Assembly: GCA_913020155.1 (NCBI GenBank)
Contig: CAJWBA010000005.1
Coordinates: 18,727-82,726 of the forward strand
DNA length: 64,000 bases
DNA from: an uncultured Flavobacteriales bacterium
GTDB taxonomy: Bacteria; Bacteroidota; Bacteroidia; Flavobacteriales; Flavobacteriaceae
Reading direction: 5' to 3'
This document shows positions 42,979 to 52,809 of this stretch, piece after piece (position 1 is the stretch's first letter; each line of letters starts with the position of its first letter). The notes under the pieces are model-generated. The model worked only from the letters and a program-made list of their open reading frames with translations. It did not search any database and had not been told where the DNA came from. The position numbers and the translations under genes are program-made.

Positions 42979-45153
42979 CTATGCAAGAACTTTCTCTTTG
43001 ATATTGAAATCCAAATGTCGTTTAACTAAATTAGCCCTTATAACACTAACAGCAATGGAGTCGCCTAATTGATATCTTTTTTTTGTTCGCTCTCCTATCA
43101 AAGCATGTGCTTTTTCATCATAAGTAAAAAAGTCTCCTGTGATATCTTTTATTCGAACCATTCCCTCACATTTATTTTCAACCAACTCAACATAAATGCC
43201 TCGATCAGTGACTCCCGAAATTACTCCTTCAAATACCTTACCAACCTTATCAACCATGAATTTAATTTGCATGAATTTAATAGAATCACGTTCAGCTTTC
43301 GTTGCCAACTGTTCTCTTTGAGATGAATGAACACAAGCTGTTTGATAAAAATCAATATTCTTTACTTCTTGCTTTTTTAAATGTTTTTCTAGTAATCGGT
43401 GGACCATAATATCAGGATAACGACGAATAGGCGAAGTAAAATGCGAATAAAAATCAAAGGCTAAACCGTAATGACCAATATTTTCCATTTTATATTCTGC
43501 TTTGCTCATACATCGAATGGTAAGAGTGTCTATCATATTCTGTTCTTGCTTTCCTTGAATATCAGACAATAAACGATTCAATGATTTACTTATGTTTTTT
43601 GTTTTTAAGTCCAATTTATGACCGAAATTAGATACCACCATCTGTAAATTATTTAATTTTTCGACATCAGGTTCGTCATGGGTTCGATAAACAAAAGGCA
43701 ATGGTGTTTTTCTATTTCCCACAAAAGAAGCTACCCTTCTATTTGCAAGCAACATAAATTCTTCGACTAACTTATTAGCGTCTTTGGATGTTTTAAAAAA
43801 AACACTTTCTGGAGTATCATCTTCTTTTAAAATAAAACTTACCTCAACTCGATCAAAAGATAACGCCCCTTGATTCATTCGCTCAACACGAAGTTTTTTA
43901 GCTAGTTTGTCTAAGCTAAGGACTGCTAATAAGGTTTCATTATCAACAGAGTAAGCTTTACCTGTTAACGAAATATCGTTTGATATTTTGTTCTTTTGAG
44001 TTTCTAATAATTCTTGGGCTTCTTCATAAGCAAAACGATGATTGGAATAAATTACTGTTTTTCCAAACCATTCTTCTAATATTTCTGCTTTTGAATTCAT
44101 TGTAAAGACTGCAGAAAAACAATATTTTTCTTCTCTAGGACGTAATGAACAAACACCGTTAGATAATACTTCTGGTAACATAGGAACAACACGATCAACC
44201 AAATAAACTGACGTTGCTCTTTCAAATGCTTCTTGGTCTAAAATACTATTTGATTTCACATAATGCGATACATCAGCAATATGAATACCTATTTCAAAAC
44301 GACCATTATCCAAAACTTTAAAAGATAAAGCGTCATCAAAATCCTTAGCTGTTTTTGGATCTATTGTAAAGGTGAGTGTTTTTCTAAAATCTCTTCTTCT
44401 TTTTATTTCTTCTTCTCGGATAATCTGATCAATTGAATTCGCTTCATCTTCTACTTCTTGAGGAAAACGGAGGGGTAAACCATAATCAGATAAAATAGCA
44501 TGCATTTCTGTTCGTGTGTCACCTGGAGGGCCAAATGATTCAATTAGTTTTCCATAGGGAGAATCTGCTCTTTTTGGCCAATCAATGTATTCTACCAAGA
44601 CCTTGTCACCATTGTTGTAACCCGTTAATTGTTTTTTGTCAATAAAGAAATCTGTATACATTTTAGATCCACGTGTTAAAACAAAGGCATATTTTTTTTC
44701 TATCTGTAAAACACCTACAAATTGTGTTTTATTTCTTTCCAAAACAGTTATTATTTCTCCTTCTAAAGCACCTGATTTTTGTTTTCGTTTGTAAACATAA
44801 ACTTCTACTAAGTCTCCTTGAAAAGCTTTATTTAAATTGTTTTTTGGGATAACAATATCTTGGTCCAGTTCTTCACAAATAACAAAACCTCTGCCTGTTA
44901 GTGTTACATCGAGTACTCCTTGGTAATATTGATTTCCTTTTGTCTGTAATTCATATTTTCCTTTCGATGGACTACAAAGTATTTTATTTATTATAAAACG
45001 ATTTAAAATTTCAATAATTTCATTTCGCTTTTTGATATCCGTTATTTCAAAAATAGCCGCAACTTGCTTGTAATTGTATTCTTTATTAGGATTATTTCGG
45101 AAATGTTTTATTAGTTTTCGTTCTAAAGAATTGTTTTTTTTCTTTTTAGCCAT
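42979..45153 (-). CDS. rnr: Ribonuclease R
   Basis: 724 residues. N-terminal helix-turn-helix and cold-shock-type domains, the RNB catalytic core with FTIDPKTAKDFDDALSF (the acidic metal-binding residues), FYSHFTSPIRRYPDIMVHR, and a C-terminal S1 RNA-binding domain (VFEGVISGVTDRGIYVELVE). A 3'-to-5' exoribonuclease that degrades structured RNA and takes part in rRNA and mRNA quality control. Followed by the head GIN gene and preceded by a 470-bp gap. Confidence 0.97.
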   Translation of the reverse strand: MAKKKKNNSLERKLIKHFRNNPNKEYNYKQVAAIFEITDIKKRNEIIEILNRFIINKILCSPSKGKYELQTKGNQYYQGVLDVTLTGRGFVICEELDQDIVIPKNNLNKAFQGDLVEVYVYKRKQKSGALEGEIITVLERNKTQFVGVLQIEKKYAFVLTRGSKMYTDFFIDKKQLTGYNNGDKVLVEYIDWPKRADSPYGKLIESFGPPGDTRTEMHAILSDYGLPLRFPQEVEDEANSIDQIIREEEIKRRRDFRKTLTFTIDPKTAKDFDDALSFKVLDNGRFEIGIHIADVSHYVKSNSILDQEAFERATSVYLVDRVVPMLPEVLSNGVCSLRPREEKYCFSAVFTMNSKAEILEEWFGKTVIYSNHRFAYEEAQELLETQKNKISNDISLTGKAYSVDNETLLAVLSLDKLAKKLRVERMNQGALSFDRVEVSFILKEDDTPESVFFKTSKDANKLVEEFMLLANRRVASFVGNRKTPLPFVYRTHDEPDVEKLNNLQMVVSNFGHKLDLKTKNISKSLNRLLSDIQGKQEQNMIDTLTIRCMSKAEYKMENIGHYGLAFDFYSHFTSPIRRYPDIMVHRLLEKHLKKQEVKNIDFYQTACVHSSQREQLATKAERDSIKFMQIKFMVDKVGKVFEGVISGVTDRGIYVELVENKCEGMVRIKDITGDFFTYDEKAHALIGERTKKRYQLGDSIAVSVIRANLVKRHLDFNIKEKVLA

Positions 45154-45625
45154 GTAACAAAATTACTCTATTAATCTTGAACATCGATCTTAATTATGAA
45201 CAGTCTTAACAATGATAATAATTTGTTTTAATTTAGTTTAAGAATAAATGATGTCTATTATGTAGTGTTGATAGCGGTATTTTTATTCATCTTTTTATTT
45301 GTAAATATCAGAAAAGTAATATTGTAAACATTATATAAAGTTTTATTAAACAGATAAAGCCTTTATTTTGAATAAATTAATAGACTTATAAACATTAGTT
45401 AGTATTGAATATTTGTGATAAATAATACATAAAAAAGGAAGAAAATTAAGTTTATAACCTCTACTTGTTTTTAACATTGCAATAAATATTTTTATAAAAA
45501 CAAATTTTGAAAATTAGAATAAAAGTTTAACTAAAAGGATAATTAAATCTGGGCTGTCTTATCAAGATAACTTATTAACAAAGTGTCTTAATTAAGGCAA
45601 CAAGATATAAACAAAATTATAAGGT
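45154..45625. other. AT-rich divergent spacer between rnr and rpiB
   Basis: About 470 bases separating divergent genes. Very AT-rich and without an open frame, tRNA or strong hairpin that I can see. Promoters for both neighbours should lie here; near the rpiB start TACATTTA resembles, but does not match, the -7 box. No repeats noticed. Confidence 0.5.
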
Positions 45626-45652
45626 TTGTTTACATTTATAAAAAAATACAAA

Positions 45653-46084
45653 ATGCAGCTATCCATTGGTAATGATCATGCAGGTGTTGAGTACAAAGAA
45701 GCTATTATGTCTTATTTAGAGAGTAAAGGACATAAGGTATTTAACCATGGAACAGAAAGTGAAGAAAGCGTAGATTATCCTGATTTTATTCATCCTGTTG
45801 CTCAAGATGTGTCATCAAAAAAAGCAAATTTTGGTGTTATTATTTGTGGAAGCGGTAACGGTGCTTCTATGACAGCGAATAAGCATCAAGATATCCGTTC
45901 AGCTCTTTGTTGGAACAAAGAGATTGTTGCTCTTGCTCGACAACATAATGATGCGAATGTTTTAAGCCTTCCTGCTCGTTTTATTTCAATACATCAGGCA
46001 ATTGCAATGGTAGAAGTATTCATAAACACTGATTTTGAAAGCGGGCGGCATCAAAATAGAATAAACAAGATACCTTGCGTTTAA
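45653..46084 (+). CDS. rpiB: Ribose-5-phosphate isomerase B
   Basis: 143 residues from ATG 45653, chosen because MQLSIGNDHAGVEYKEAI is the family start. Active-site features: GNDHAG near the N-terminus, NHGTESEESVDYPDF, and GVIICGSGNGASMTANKH with the catalytic cysteine. It interconverts ribulose-5-phosphate and ribose-5-phosphate in the pentose phosphate pathway. Its TAA overlaps the next ATG (TAATG), so the GNAT protein is translationally coupled. Related to the gluconate genes at 57-60 kb by pathway, not by operon. Confidence 0.96.
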   Translation: MQLSIGNDHAGVEYKEAIMSYLESKGHKVFNHGTESEESVDYPDFIHPVAQDVSSKKANFGVIICGSGNGASMTANKHQDIRSALCWNKEIVALARQHNDANVLSLPARFISIHQAIAMVEVFINTDFESGRHQNRINKIPCV

Positions 46085-46557
46085 TGTTAACGTTTTTTCA
46101 AAAAAAATTTGACACCCTTTCGCCTAAAGAGTTACACGATATTTATGCACTTCGTACTGAGGTTTTTGTTGTTGAACAAGATTGCGTTTTTCAAGATATT
46201 GACGGAAAAGACCCAAATTCTATCCATGTATTGGGAGTCAAAAACGAAAAATTAGTAGCCTACGCAAGGATTTTAAATAAGGGCCTTTCCTATCCTGATT
46301 ATGCTTCTATCGGAAGAATTGTTGTTTCACCGCTCTATAGAGGAAACAAAGTTGGTCATCATTTAGTAGACTTTTCTATCAAAACAACACAAAAAACTTA
46401 CGAACAAACGCCAATCAAAATTTCAGCTCAAGTACATTTAGAAAATTTTTATAAAAAACATCATTTTAAGGCAACAGGTGAAAATTATTTAGAAGACGGG
46501 ATTCTTCATATTGCCATGATCTATGAGAAATCACAGAGCTATTGGGCACAATATTAG
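46084..46557 (+). CDS. GNAT N-acetyltransferase, ElaA-like
   Basis: 157 residues from ATG 46084. It begins with the ElaA-type stretch DIYALRTEVFVVEQDCVFQD, then SIGRIVVSPLYRGNKVGHHL, the acetyl-CoA pyrophosphate loop (R-x2-G-x-G/A-like RGNKVG), and VHLENFYKKHHFKATG. Cytoplasmic acetyltransferase with unknown acceptor. Start overlaps the rpiB stop by 1 bp, so the two are one transcript. Confidence 0.9.
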   Translation: MLTFFQKKFDTLSPKELHDIYALRTEVFVVEQDCVFQDIDGKDPNSIHVLGVKNEKLVAYARILNKGLSYPDYASIGRIVVSPLYRGNKVGHHLVDFSIKTTQKTYEQTPIKISAQVHLENFYKKHHFKATGENYLEDGILHIAMIYEKSQSYWAQY

Positions 46558-46567
46558 TTAGCTTTTT

Positions 46568-46906
46568 TTAAGTATGATTTTTAAAATGACTTTTTAATTC
46601 ATTGACAAGCTCATGTGTTACAGGTGATTTTCGTCCATTAAAAATTAACATACAAGACCCACCGATAGGAATAGTTTTTTCGACTGTTTTTAGAGCAATT
46701 CTCAACTGTCTTTTAATGCGATTTCTATCAACGGCACGGTTAAAGTTTTTCTTTGGGACAGATACTCCCGCATAGAGTTTTTCTTTTTTATCTGCCTCAA
46801 AAACTTTGATTAACAGGTTTTCAGTTTGGTGAATGGAGCCTTTTTGAAAGAGCATGCTTATCTTATCTTTTCCTTTTAGGCGATTTAGGACAATCATTTT
46901 ATTCAT
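46568..46906 (-). CDS. rnpA: Ribonuclease P protein component
   Basis: 112 residues, usual length. The RNA-binding signature NFNRAVDRNRIKRQLR (RNR motif) is exact, with the FEADKKEKLYAGVSVPKKN strand before it. The protein supports the RNase P RNA in 5' processing of tRNAs. It overlaps the M1 peptidase stop by 8 bp and is not beside rpmH or dnaA. An alternative start is Met 4 (46897). Confidence 0.95.
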   Translation of the reverse strand: MNKMIVLNRLKGKDKISMLFQKGSIHQTENLLIKVFEADKKEKLYAGVSVPKKNFNRAVDRNRIKRQLRIALKTVEKTIPIGGSCMLIFNGRKSPVTHELVNELKSHFKNHT

Positions 46907-48713
46907 TTATAAAAGTGTTGTTTTCGCGATCAACGTCAGCCATGTAGTAGGTAGGATCAACAATAATTAATTCAATGTCTTCTGTTCTACGATCTATTGA
47001 AAAAGTATAGTTTGGATTAGACCACGACCAGTCTTTTTCTACATTCCACGGGGCATTATACGGATTTTCCTTTTCTCCTCGCATTAAAGTAATAGGGATA
47101 TAGTAAAATTCTTGTGAGCCGTCTTTATATTTGATTAGAACATCTAGAGGCATTGGCATAAGACCAATGCGTTTTAAATTAATTTTTGTGCCTGTCTTTT
47201 CATTCACTACGCTTTCTACGGCGTAATCAATTTTGTTTGTTGTTTGTGTCCAGTCAGTTAAGTACCAGCGAAGTTGAATTCCAGAAATTCGTTCAGCAAT
47301 TCTTCTGATATCATTTGGAAGGGGATGTTTAAATTTGTATTCGTTGTAGTAAATTTGTAAGGCTTTAAACAAGTTTACAGTTCCGATAATATAACCTAGT
47401 TGGCCAAGAAACACTGCTCCTTTATTGTAGGCCGTACTTTCATATGCTCTATTAAAATGATAACGATTGGCATTTGTAGCTTGAGGTTGTTCAACTCTTG
47501 AGTTTGCAAGAGTGAAATATCCGTTGTAAGAATTCATGAGAGGAAATTCTTTATTTTCTTTTAAAACCATGTTTACTGCTAAGGTTGAAATGAAGGTTGT
47601 AAACCCTTCGTCCATCCATTCGTGTTTGGTTTCGTTTGTTGCCAAAACAAATTGGAACCAAGAATGAGCAAGTTCGTGTGCGGTAACGCCCACTAAAGAG
47701 CTAAATTTTCGTCCACCAGTAATAAGGGTGCACATTGCATATTCCATACCACCATCACCTCCCTGAATAACAGAATATTGCTTGTATGGATAAGGACCAA
47801 TTTTATTATTAAAATATTCCATTAATTCAGCAGTAATGGGCTGAAGTTTTTTCCAGTTTTCAATGATTTCGGGATCATTTTTGTAGAAAAAATGAAGATC
47901 AACATTGTTTGGGCCAGGATAAATGTCATGTATATAATCTGGGTCAGCGGCAAATGTGAAATCATGGACATTTGGAGCTATGAAATGCCAAGTAATTTCA
48001 CCCTTTTTAGATTTTGACCGCTTACGATCACTGTACCCTTTTCCAATCTCATTAGCATTTTGAAGATAACCACTACCGCCAACTATAAAGTCTTTATTTA
48101 AAGTAATTTTCACATCAAAATTTCCCCAAACACCATGAAACTCTCTGCCTGTGTAAGGATCTGTATTCCAACCATCAACATCATATTCGGAGAGTTTGGG
48201 ATACCATTGTGCCATTGAAAAAGCAACCCCTTCCTCAGAGTTTTTTCCAGCACGACGAATCACGTCAGGAACGTGGCCTTCAAAGTCTAATTCTAAAACA
48301 GTTGATTTTCCCGAGGGCAAAGGTTCATTTAGTGTAACTTCTAAAATAGTTCCAGATTCTTTTATTTGAACTCTTTTTCCATCTTGTTTCAAATTAAAAA
48401 CCTTGAGGTATCCACTTTGATCTGCGGACAAAGAGTCTAAACTTATTTTGAATCTTCGGTTTTTATCACCACCATTTTTAAGCCGAATCGCCATGTCGCT
48501 TTCTGGCTGAAAAGCATTAAAATACAGGTGATAGAAAACTTTTTTTAGCGTTTCAGGAGAATTGTTTGTGTAAACCAATTTTTGATCTCCTGTGTAAACA
48601 GCAGTTTCAGCGTCCAAACCAACGGACATGGTGTAATCTACTTTTTGCTGCCAATATTGAGCAGAAACACTAGCATAAATAAAGACAACAATAATGAAAA
48701 GAAGTTGTTTCAT
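46899..48713 (-). CDS. M1 family metallopeptidase
   Basis: 604 residues with an N-terminal signal peptide (LLFIIVVFIYASVSAQ). The zinc motif HELAHSW is followed after 18 residues by the third ligand in WMDEGFT, and GGMEYAMCT is the GxMEN-like exopeptidase motif upstream, here GGMEYA. It is an exported aminopeptidase-type enzyme, probably periplasmic or surface bound, that trims peptides for uptake. Same strand as rnpA and overlapping it by 8 bp. Confidence 0.93.
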   Translation of the reverse strand: MKQLLFIIVVFIYASVSAQYWQQKVDYTMSVGLDAETAVYTGDQKLVYTNNSPETLKKVFYHLYFNAFQPESDMAIRLKNGGDKNRRFKISLDSLSADQSGYLKVFNLKQDGKRVQIKESGTILEVTLNEPLPSGKSTVLELDFEGHVPDVIRRAGKNSEEGVAFSMAQWYPKLSEYDVDGWNTDPYTGREFHGVWGNFDVKITLNKDFIVGGSGYLQNANEIGKGYSDRKRSKSKKGEITWHFIAPNVHDFTFAADPDYIHDIYPGPNNVDLHFFYKNDPEIIENWKKLQPITAELMEYFNNKIGPYPYKQYSVIQGGDGGMEYAMCTLITGGRKFSSLVGVTAHELAHSWFQFVLATNETKHEWMDEGFTTFISTLAVNMVLKENKEFPLMNSYNGYFTLANSRVEQPQATNANRYHFNRAYESTAYNKGAVFLGQLGYIIGTVNLFKALQIYYNEYKFKHPLPNDIRRIAERISGIQLRWYLTDWTQTTNKIDYAVESVVNEKTGTKINLKRIGLMPMPLDVLIKYKDGSQEFYYIPITLMRGEKENPYNAPWNVEKDWSWSNPNYTFSIDRRTEDIELIIVDPTYYMADVDRENNTFINE

Positions 48714-48752
48714 GAGTATTATTTTAATAAAAACGTAGACAAAATTAACAAA

Positions 48753-49613
48753 CTAAGAATTAAAATAGTCTTTAAATCGAAAACTTTCTTTACATCGAAC
48801 CCCTTTGTTTGTTTGTTTGAGCTCTACAAGTTCATTGTCAGCATCATGTTCTAGGAAGAGTAAAAAGTTATTTTCTGAAGCATGTTCCAAAAAAGAAGTT
48901 TTTTCTTCTAAAGTTAACAAAGGACGAGTATCATAACCCATGACATAAGTAACGGGCAAGTGACCAACTGTTGGAATTAGATCAGCTGCAAACACAATTG
49001 TTTTACCTTGATAATGAATTATGGGAAGCATTTGTTTTTCGGTGTGACCATCCATAATCAATACATCAAAACCCAAGGGAGTATTCAATTGTTTTTCAGT
49101 CCCTTTGACAAGATTTAATTGCCCACTTTCTCTTATTGGAAGTATGTTTTCCGGAAGGAATGAGGCTTTTTCTCTGCTGTTTGGATTGGTTGCCCATTCC
49201 CAATGATTTAGATGAGACCAAAAACCAGCATTTTTGAACGCGGGCTCTAAAATTCTTTTCGAATTATAATGAATAGCACCACCACAATGATCAAAATGAA
49301 GGTGGGTAAAAAAAACATCTGTAATATCATCCCGATGAAACCCCAGCTTTTCTAAAGAATCATCTAATGAATGATCTCCCCAAAGGGAATAATATCCAAA
49401 GAATTTATCGGACTGTTTATTGCCCATTCCTGTATCAATTAGAATGAGTTTATTTCCATCCTCTATTAGCAATGACCGAGCGGCCATTTTAATTCTATTT
49501 TTTGCATCAGAAGGGTTGGTTTTTTCCCAAATAGATTTGGGAACAACCCCAAACATTGCCCCTCCATCAAGCATAAAGTTTCCCGTTTCTATTGGATATA
49601 ATTTCATAGACAA
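48753..49613 (-). CDS. MBL-fold metallo-hydrolase
   Basis: 286 residues. The di-zinc motif THLHFDHCGG (HxHxDH) is complete, with further ligands expected at MDGHTEKQM and FAADLIPT, and the fold's start at LLIEDGNKLILIDTGMGNKQ. No signal peptide, so cytoplasmic. Lactonase-like quorum-quenching or general hydrolase activity cannot be told apart from sequence. It lies 3 bp after the gluconolactonase-like gene, so the two may share a transcript. Confidence 0.92.
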   Translation of the reverse strand: MSMKLYPIETGNFMLDGGAMFGVVPKSIWEKTNPSDAKNRIKMAARSLLIEDGNKLILIDTGMGNKQSDKFFGYYSLWGDHSLDDSLEKLGFHRDDITDVFFTHLHFDHCGGAIHYNSKRILEPAFKNAGFWSHLNHWEWATNPNSREKASFLPENILPIRESGQLNLVKGTEKQLNTPLGFDVLIMDGHTEKQMLPIIHYQGKTIVFAADLIPTVGHLPVTYVMGYDTRPLLTLEEKTSFLEHASENNFLLFLEHDADNELVELKQTNKGVRCKESFRFKDYFNS

Positions 49614-49616
49614 TTA

Positions 49617-50591
49617 TTATTTCAATTGAATTCTAGTTAAAACATTATCCGAAGTCATGTACAATACACTTTCGTCAGAGTTAAAGGCACAATTTGCAGT
49701 TGCTGTCTCAGTTTTTATGGTTCCAAGGTGTTTTCCTGTTGAGGTAAAAATAAATACTCCTGACGGTCCTGTTGCAAACACGTATCCTCTGCTATGAACC
49801 TTTAAACCATCTGCCAAGCCAAGCCCTTTCTTTTCTGTTGCATCAAAAAATATCCGCTCACTAACAATACTTCCTTTTTCCATTGAAAAAGCCATCCACA
49901 AGTTCTTTTTAGGGTGAGAATTCGCTACATATAAAACTGTCTCATCTTTAGAAAGAGCTAATCCATTTGGACGGTTTAAATCAGAATAAATTTGAGTAAT
50001 ATTCCCTTTAGTATCCATACGATAAACTCCATTGTTTTGAATTTCTTTTAGGGGATCTTCATCCCCAGACAAACCATACGGTGGATCAGTAAAGTAGAGG
50101 TCTCCTCTTTTAGAAAGGATTAAATCATTAGGACTGTTAAAGCGCTTCCCTTGAAAACGATCGATCACTGTTTTAAAGGCACTAGGCTTGCCCAGAGGTT
50201 TTTTAATCATAGCAACTCTTCTATCGCCGTGTTGAGCAATTAAAAGGTTGCCCTTAGAGTCAAGAATTAAGCCGTTTGACCCACTTTTTTTGTTGTTGGG
50301 CGCATACCCAGTGTATCCGCTTGGATTGAGGAACACAGAAAGACCTTTGGTCTTCTCCCATAAATAAATTTTGTTTTCGGGAACATCGCTGAAAAGAAGG
50401 CCATTCAACTCAGGAACCCACACAGGACCCTCTGCCCAGCTAAATCCTTCTGCTAGAACCTCTATTACAGCATCAGAAGCGATTAAACTATTGATTTCAT
50501 CATTCAAACGTTCAATAGATCCAATTGTTTTTTGTCCTAAGGTAGACCAAAACAGAAAGAGCGATAATAGGGTAAGAATAGGTTTCCTCAT
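49617..50591 (-). CDS. SMP-30/gluconolactonase family protein (exported)
   Basis: 324 residues, with a signal peptide (LTLLSLFLFWSTLGQ). Six-bladed beta-propeller features: FSWAEGPVWVPELNGLLFSD with the metal-binding Glu, RFNSPNDLILSKRGDLYFTD with the conserved Asn and Asp, and NRPNGLALSKDETVLYVA. Members hydrolyse sugar lactones such as gluconolactone with a divalent metal; being exported, it would act in the periplasm. Links by pathway to the gluconate genes at 57-60 kb. Follows the SulP gene by 4 bp. Confidence 0.88.
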   Translation of the reverse strand: MRKPILTLLSLFLFWSTLGQKTIGSIERLNDEINSLIASDAVIEVLAEGFSWAEGPVWVPELNGLLFSDVPENKIYLWEKTKGLSVFLNPSGYTGYAPNNKKSGSNGLILDSKGNLLIAQHGDRRVAMIKKPLGKPSAFKTVIDRFQGKRFNSPNDLILSKRGDLYFTDPPYGLSGDEDPLKEIQNNGVYRMDTKGNITQIYSDLNRPNGLALSKDETVLYVANSHPKKNLWMAFSMEKGSIVSERIFFDATEKKGLGLADGLKVHSRGYVFATGPSGVFIFTSTGKHLGTIKTETATANCAFNSDESVLYMTSDNVLTRIQLK

Positions 50592-50595
50592 GGGA

Positions 50596-52809
50596 TTATT
50601 GTTTGTTTAATAATTTGGTGAGTTCGGTTCCAAAGGCTAACATCTTTTTTATTTCTTCAATGCTAGAAAGCCTGTTTCTTCCCTTGATTAGAAGGGTGTT
50701 TCTATTTGATTCGACATGGAAATAAGAATGACTTTCAAAAAAGAAAATAATTTCTGGAGTAAACCATTTTCGAATTTCCTTTCTGTTTTTTCCAGTAAGA
50801 AAAAAACGTTTAGAAAAGTCGGGAGCTTCTTTAAAATCGATATCCTTGAATCCTCTAGCTTCATATAAACCAACCAATAAGTCTTCTTTATTTAAAACAA
50901 ATTGTGGGGGCTTTTGATCTAATACGATCATTAGAAAAGAGGATTTTAGCCCTTCTTTAGCAATAAATGCTCCTTCACTATAAGAGATATCAAATAATCT
51001 AAAACGGTTGGTTTCGTCGGCGAGTAAGTTGTATTGATAATTAATTAATTTTGTTTTAAAATATTCGAATTGTTCTATATCTGCTGCTTCAGAGGAAAGT
51101 TCGGGACGATAGGACCAATTTAAATTTTGAGCAAATTTTTGTAAAGATTTTTGTCTTTTAGTCAAGTTGGTACTTAAACTTAAAAAATCCGGTAATGGCA
51201 GCACCTTTCTAATTGCAAAAGGGTGTTGTGTATTTGAAAAATGAACATCAAGGCCAATGATTTCAAAAACACCATCTTTATTTTTAAAACTTCTTCTGTA
51301 ATCATTGAGACCTTCCATAACCGTATGATCAACAAACTCACATAAAGAAAAATCAATTATGGCATGTTCAGTTTCAGGAATTTCATCCAACAGAGCTTTT
51401 AATTTGTAGAAGTTTAGAAAGCTACAGAAGTTTTTTACACTAACAAAATAGTTACCACTATCTTCTTCTCTATACATCAAGACATTTGGTTTTAACCAAT
51501 TTCGCGTGAACAGAAAAAGACTCTTGTTGATTATTACATGGGTAAAAAACGTTGCCACAACCCCAAAAGCAATCCCAGGAATTAGCCCATAGGCTAATGT
51601 CATAACAAGGGTAACCATAAAAATAACCGCCTGTTCTTTTCCTATTTTAAACAACATGATTAGGTTTTCAGGTGCCGCTAAACGATAGCCTGTGTAGACT
51701 AAGATTGCTGCTAAAGCAGGCAATGCAATGCGTTGAATTTGATCTTGAAAGAGTAAAATAAAGAACAATAAAAAGAGTGCATGAAATAAATTTGCAGAAC
51801 GATTTGAACCTCCATTATTTACGTTTACCGAACTTCTGGCAATAACAGTTACAACATTTAATCCTCCTACAAAACCACTTATAGTGGTAGCAATTCCTAG
51901 TGCTCTAAGGTCTTTATTTACGTTTGACCGTCTTTTCATAGGGTCCAATTTGTCAACTGCTTTTATACTCAATAAAGATTCAATACAAGAAATCAGGGTA
52001 AGCGAGAGAACAATACCAATAAATTCAATACTATTTATTTTACCAAAATTTGGGAAGGGAAGGCTTCCCATAATATTTTCGGGGAGAGTAATGAGTAGAT
52101 TTTCTCCCATAGGATATGGAATAGTGGCGACATACTCATAATAGTAAGACACTCCAACAGCCAAAAGGACTACCCACACGGGGGCTGGGACTAGTTGAAA
52201 AAGGGGATTTTGAATTTTTGAATACAAGATCAAAATTAAAAAACTTCCCACCCCCATTGCAGCAGCAATAAGGACCGCCAAAGAACGGTTTTCTACAAGA
52301 TATAAAATACTGTCAGGAACTTGAAGAAGCAACTCTAAAGGACTGCCATAAGCCGAAGTCACTCCAAGCATTACGTGTATTTGTTTCGAAAGAATACCAA
52401 TTCCAATAGCGGCTAACATTCCCTGAAGAGCAGATGCCGGGAAAAACTCACTTAAAGCACCAAAACGAAAGAGACCAAAAAGAAAAATTAAAATACCGGA
52501 AATTACAATCGCTGCCAGCGTAAAAAGATATCCTTGGTAAAGATCCTCTTTACCCAAAAGTGTTATGGATGATAGCAAAACAATAACTAAGCCATTTCCA
52601 GGCCCTGCAATTGTTAATTGCGATCCACCCAAAAGAGCAACAACAACCCCACCAACAATGGCAGAAAGAATACCGGCAATGGGAGGGGCTTCAGAAGCGA
52701 TTGCCAACCCCAATCCCAAGGGTAAAGCAACCAAAGAAACAACAAAACCAGAAAAAATATTCGTAGGTAGTGTCCCTAAAAAATTTTTAAATTTATTAGT
52801 TTTACCCAT
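50596..52809 (-). CDS. SulP-family anion transporter with long C-terminal region
   Basis: 737 residues. About eleven to fourteen membrane helices in residues 1-430, starting with SGFVVSLVALPLGLGLAIAS and including the SulP hallmark GLNVVTVIARSSVNVNNGG; then a STAS-like domain around 440-550 with HAIIDFSLCEFVDHTVMEGL. The last 180 residues form an additional soluble part that I do not recognise, which makes it longer than typical SulP proteins (about 550-600). Likely cation-coupled bicarbonate or sulfate uptake. It overlaps the universal stress gene by 8 bp. Confidence 0.92.
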   Translation of the reverse strand: MGKTNKFKNFLGTLPTNIFSGFVVSLVALPLGLGLAIASEAPPIAGILSAIVGGVVVALLGGSQLTIAGPGNGLVIVLLSSITLLGKEDLYQGYLFTLAAIVISGILIFLFGLFRFGALSEFFPASALQGMLAAIGIGILSKQIHVMLGVTSAYGSPLELLLQVPDSILYLVENRSLAVLIAAAMGVGSFLILILYSKIQNPLFQLVPAPVWVVLLAVGVSYYYEYVATIPYPMGENLLITLPENIMGSLPFPNFGKINSIEFIGIVLSLTLISCIESLLSIKAVDKLDPMKRRSNVNKDLRALGIATTISGFVGGLNVVTVIARSSVNVNNGGSNRSANLFHALFLLFFILLFQDQIQRIALPALAAILVYTGYRLAAPENLIMLFKIGKEQAVIFMVTLVMTLAYGLIPGIAFGVVATFFTHVIINKSLFLFTRNWLKPNVLMYREEDSGNYFVSVKNFCSFLNFYKLKALLDEIPETEHAIIDFSLCEFVDHTVMEGLNDYRRSFKNKDGVFEIIGLDVHFSNTQHPFAIRKVLPLPDFLSLSTNLTKRQKSLQKFAQNLNWSYRPELSSEAADIEQFEYFKTKLINYQYNLLADETNRFRLFDISYSEGAFIAKEGLKSSFLMIVLDQKPPQFVLNKEDLLVGLYEARGFKDIDFKEAPDFSKRFFLTGKNRKEIRKWFTPEIIFFFESHSYFHVESNRNTLLIKGRNRLSSIEEIKKMLAFGTELTKLLNKQ

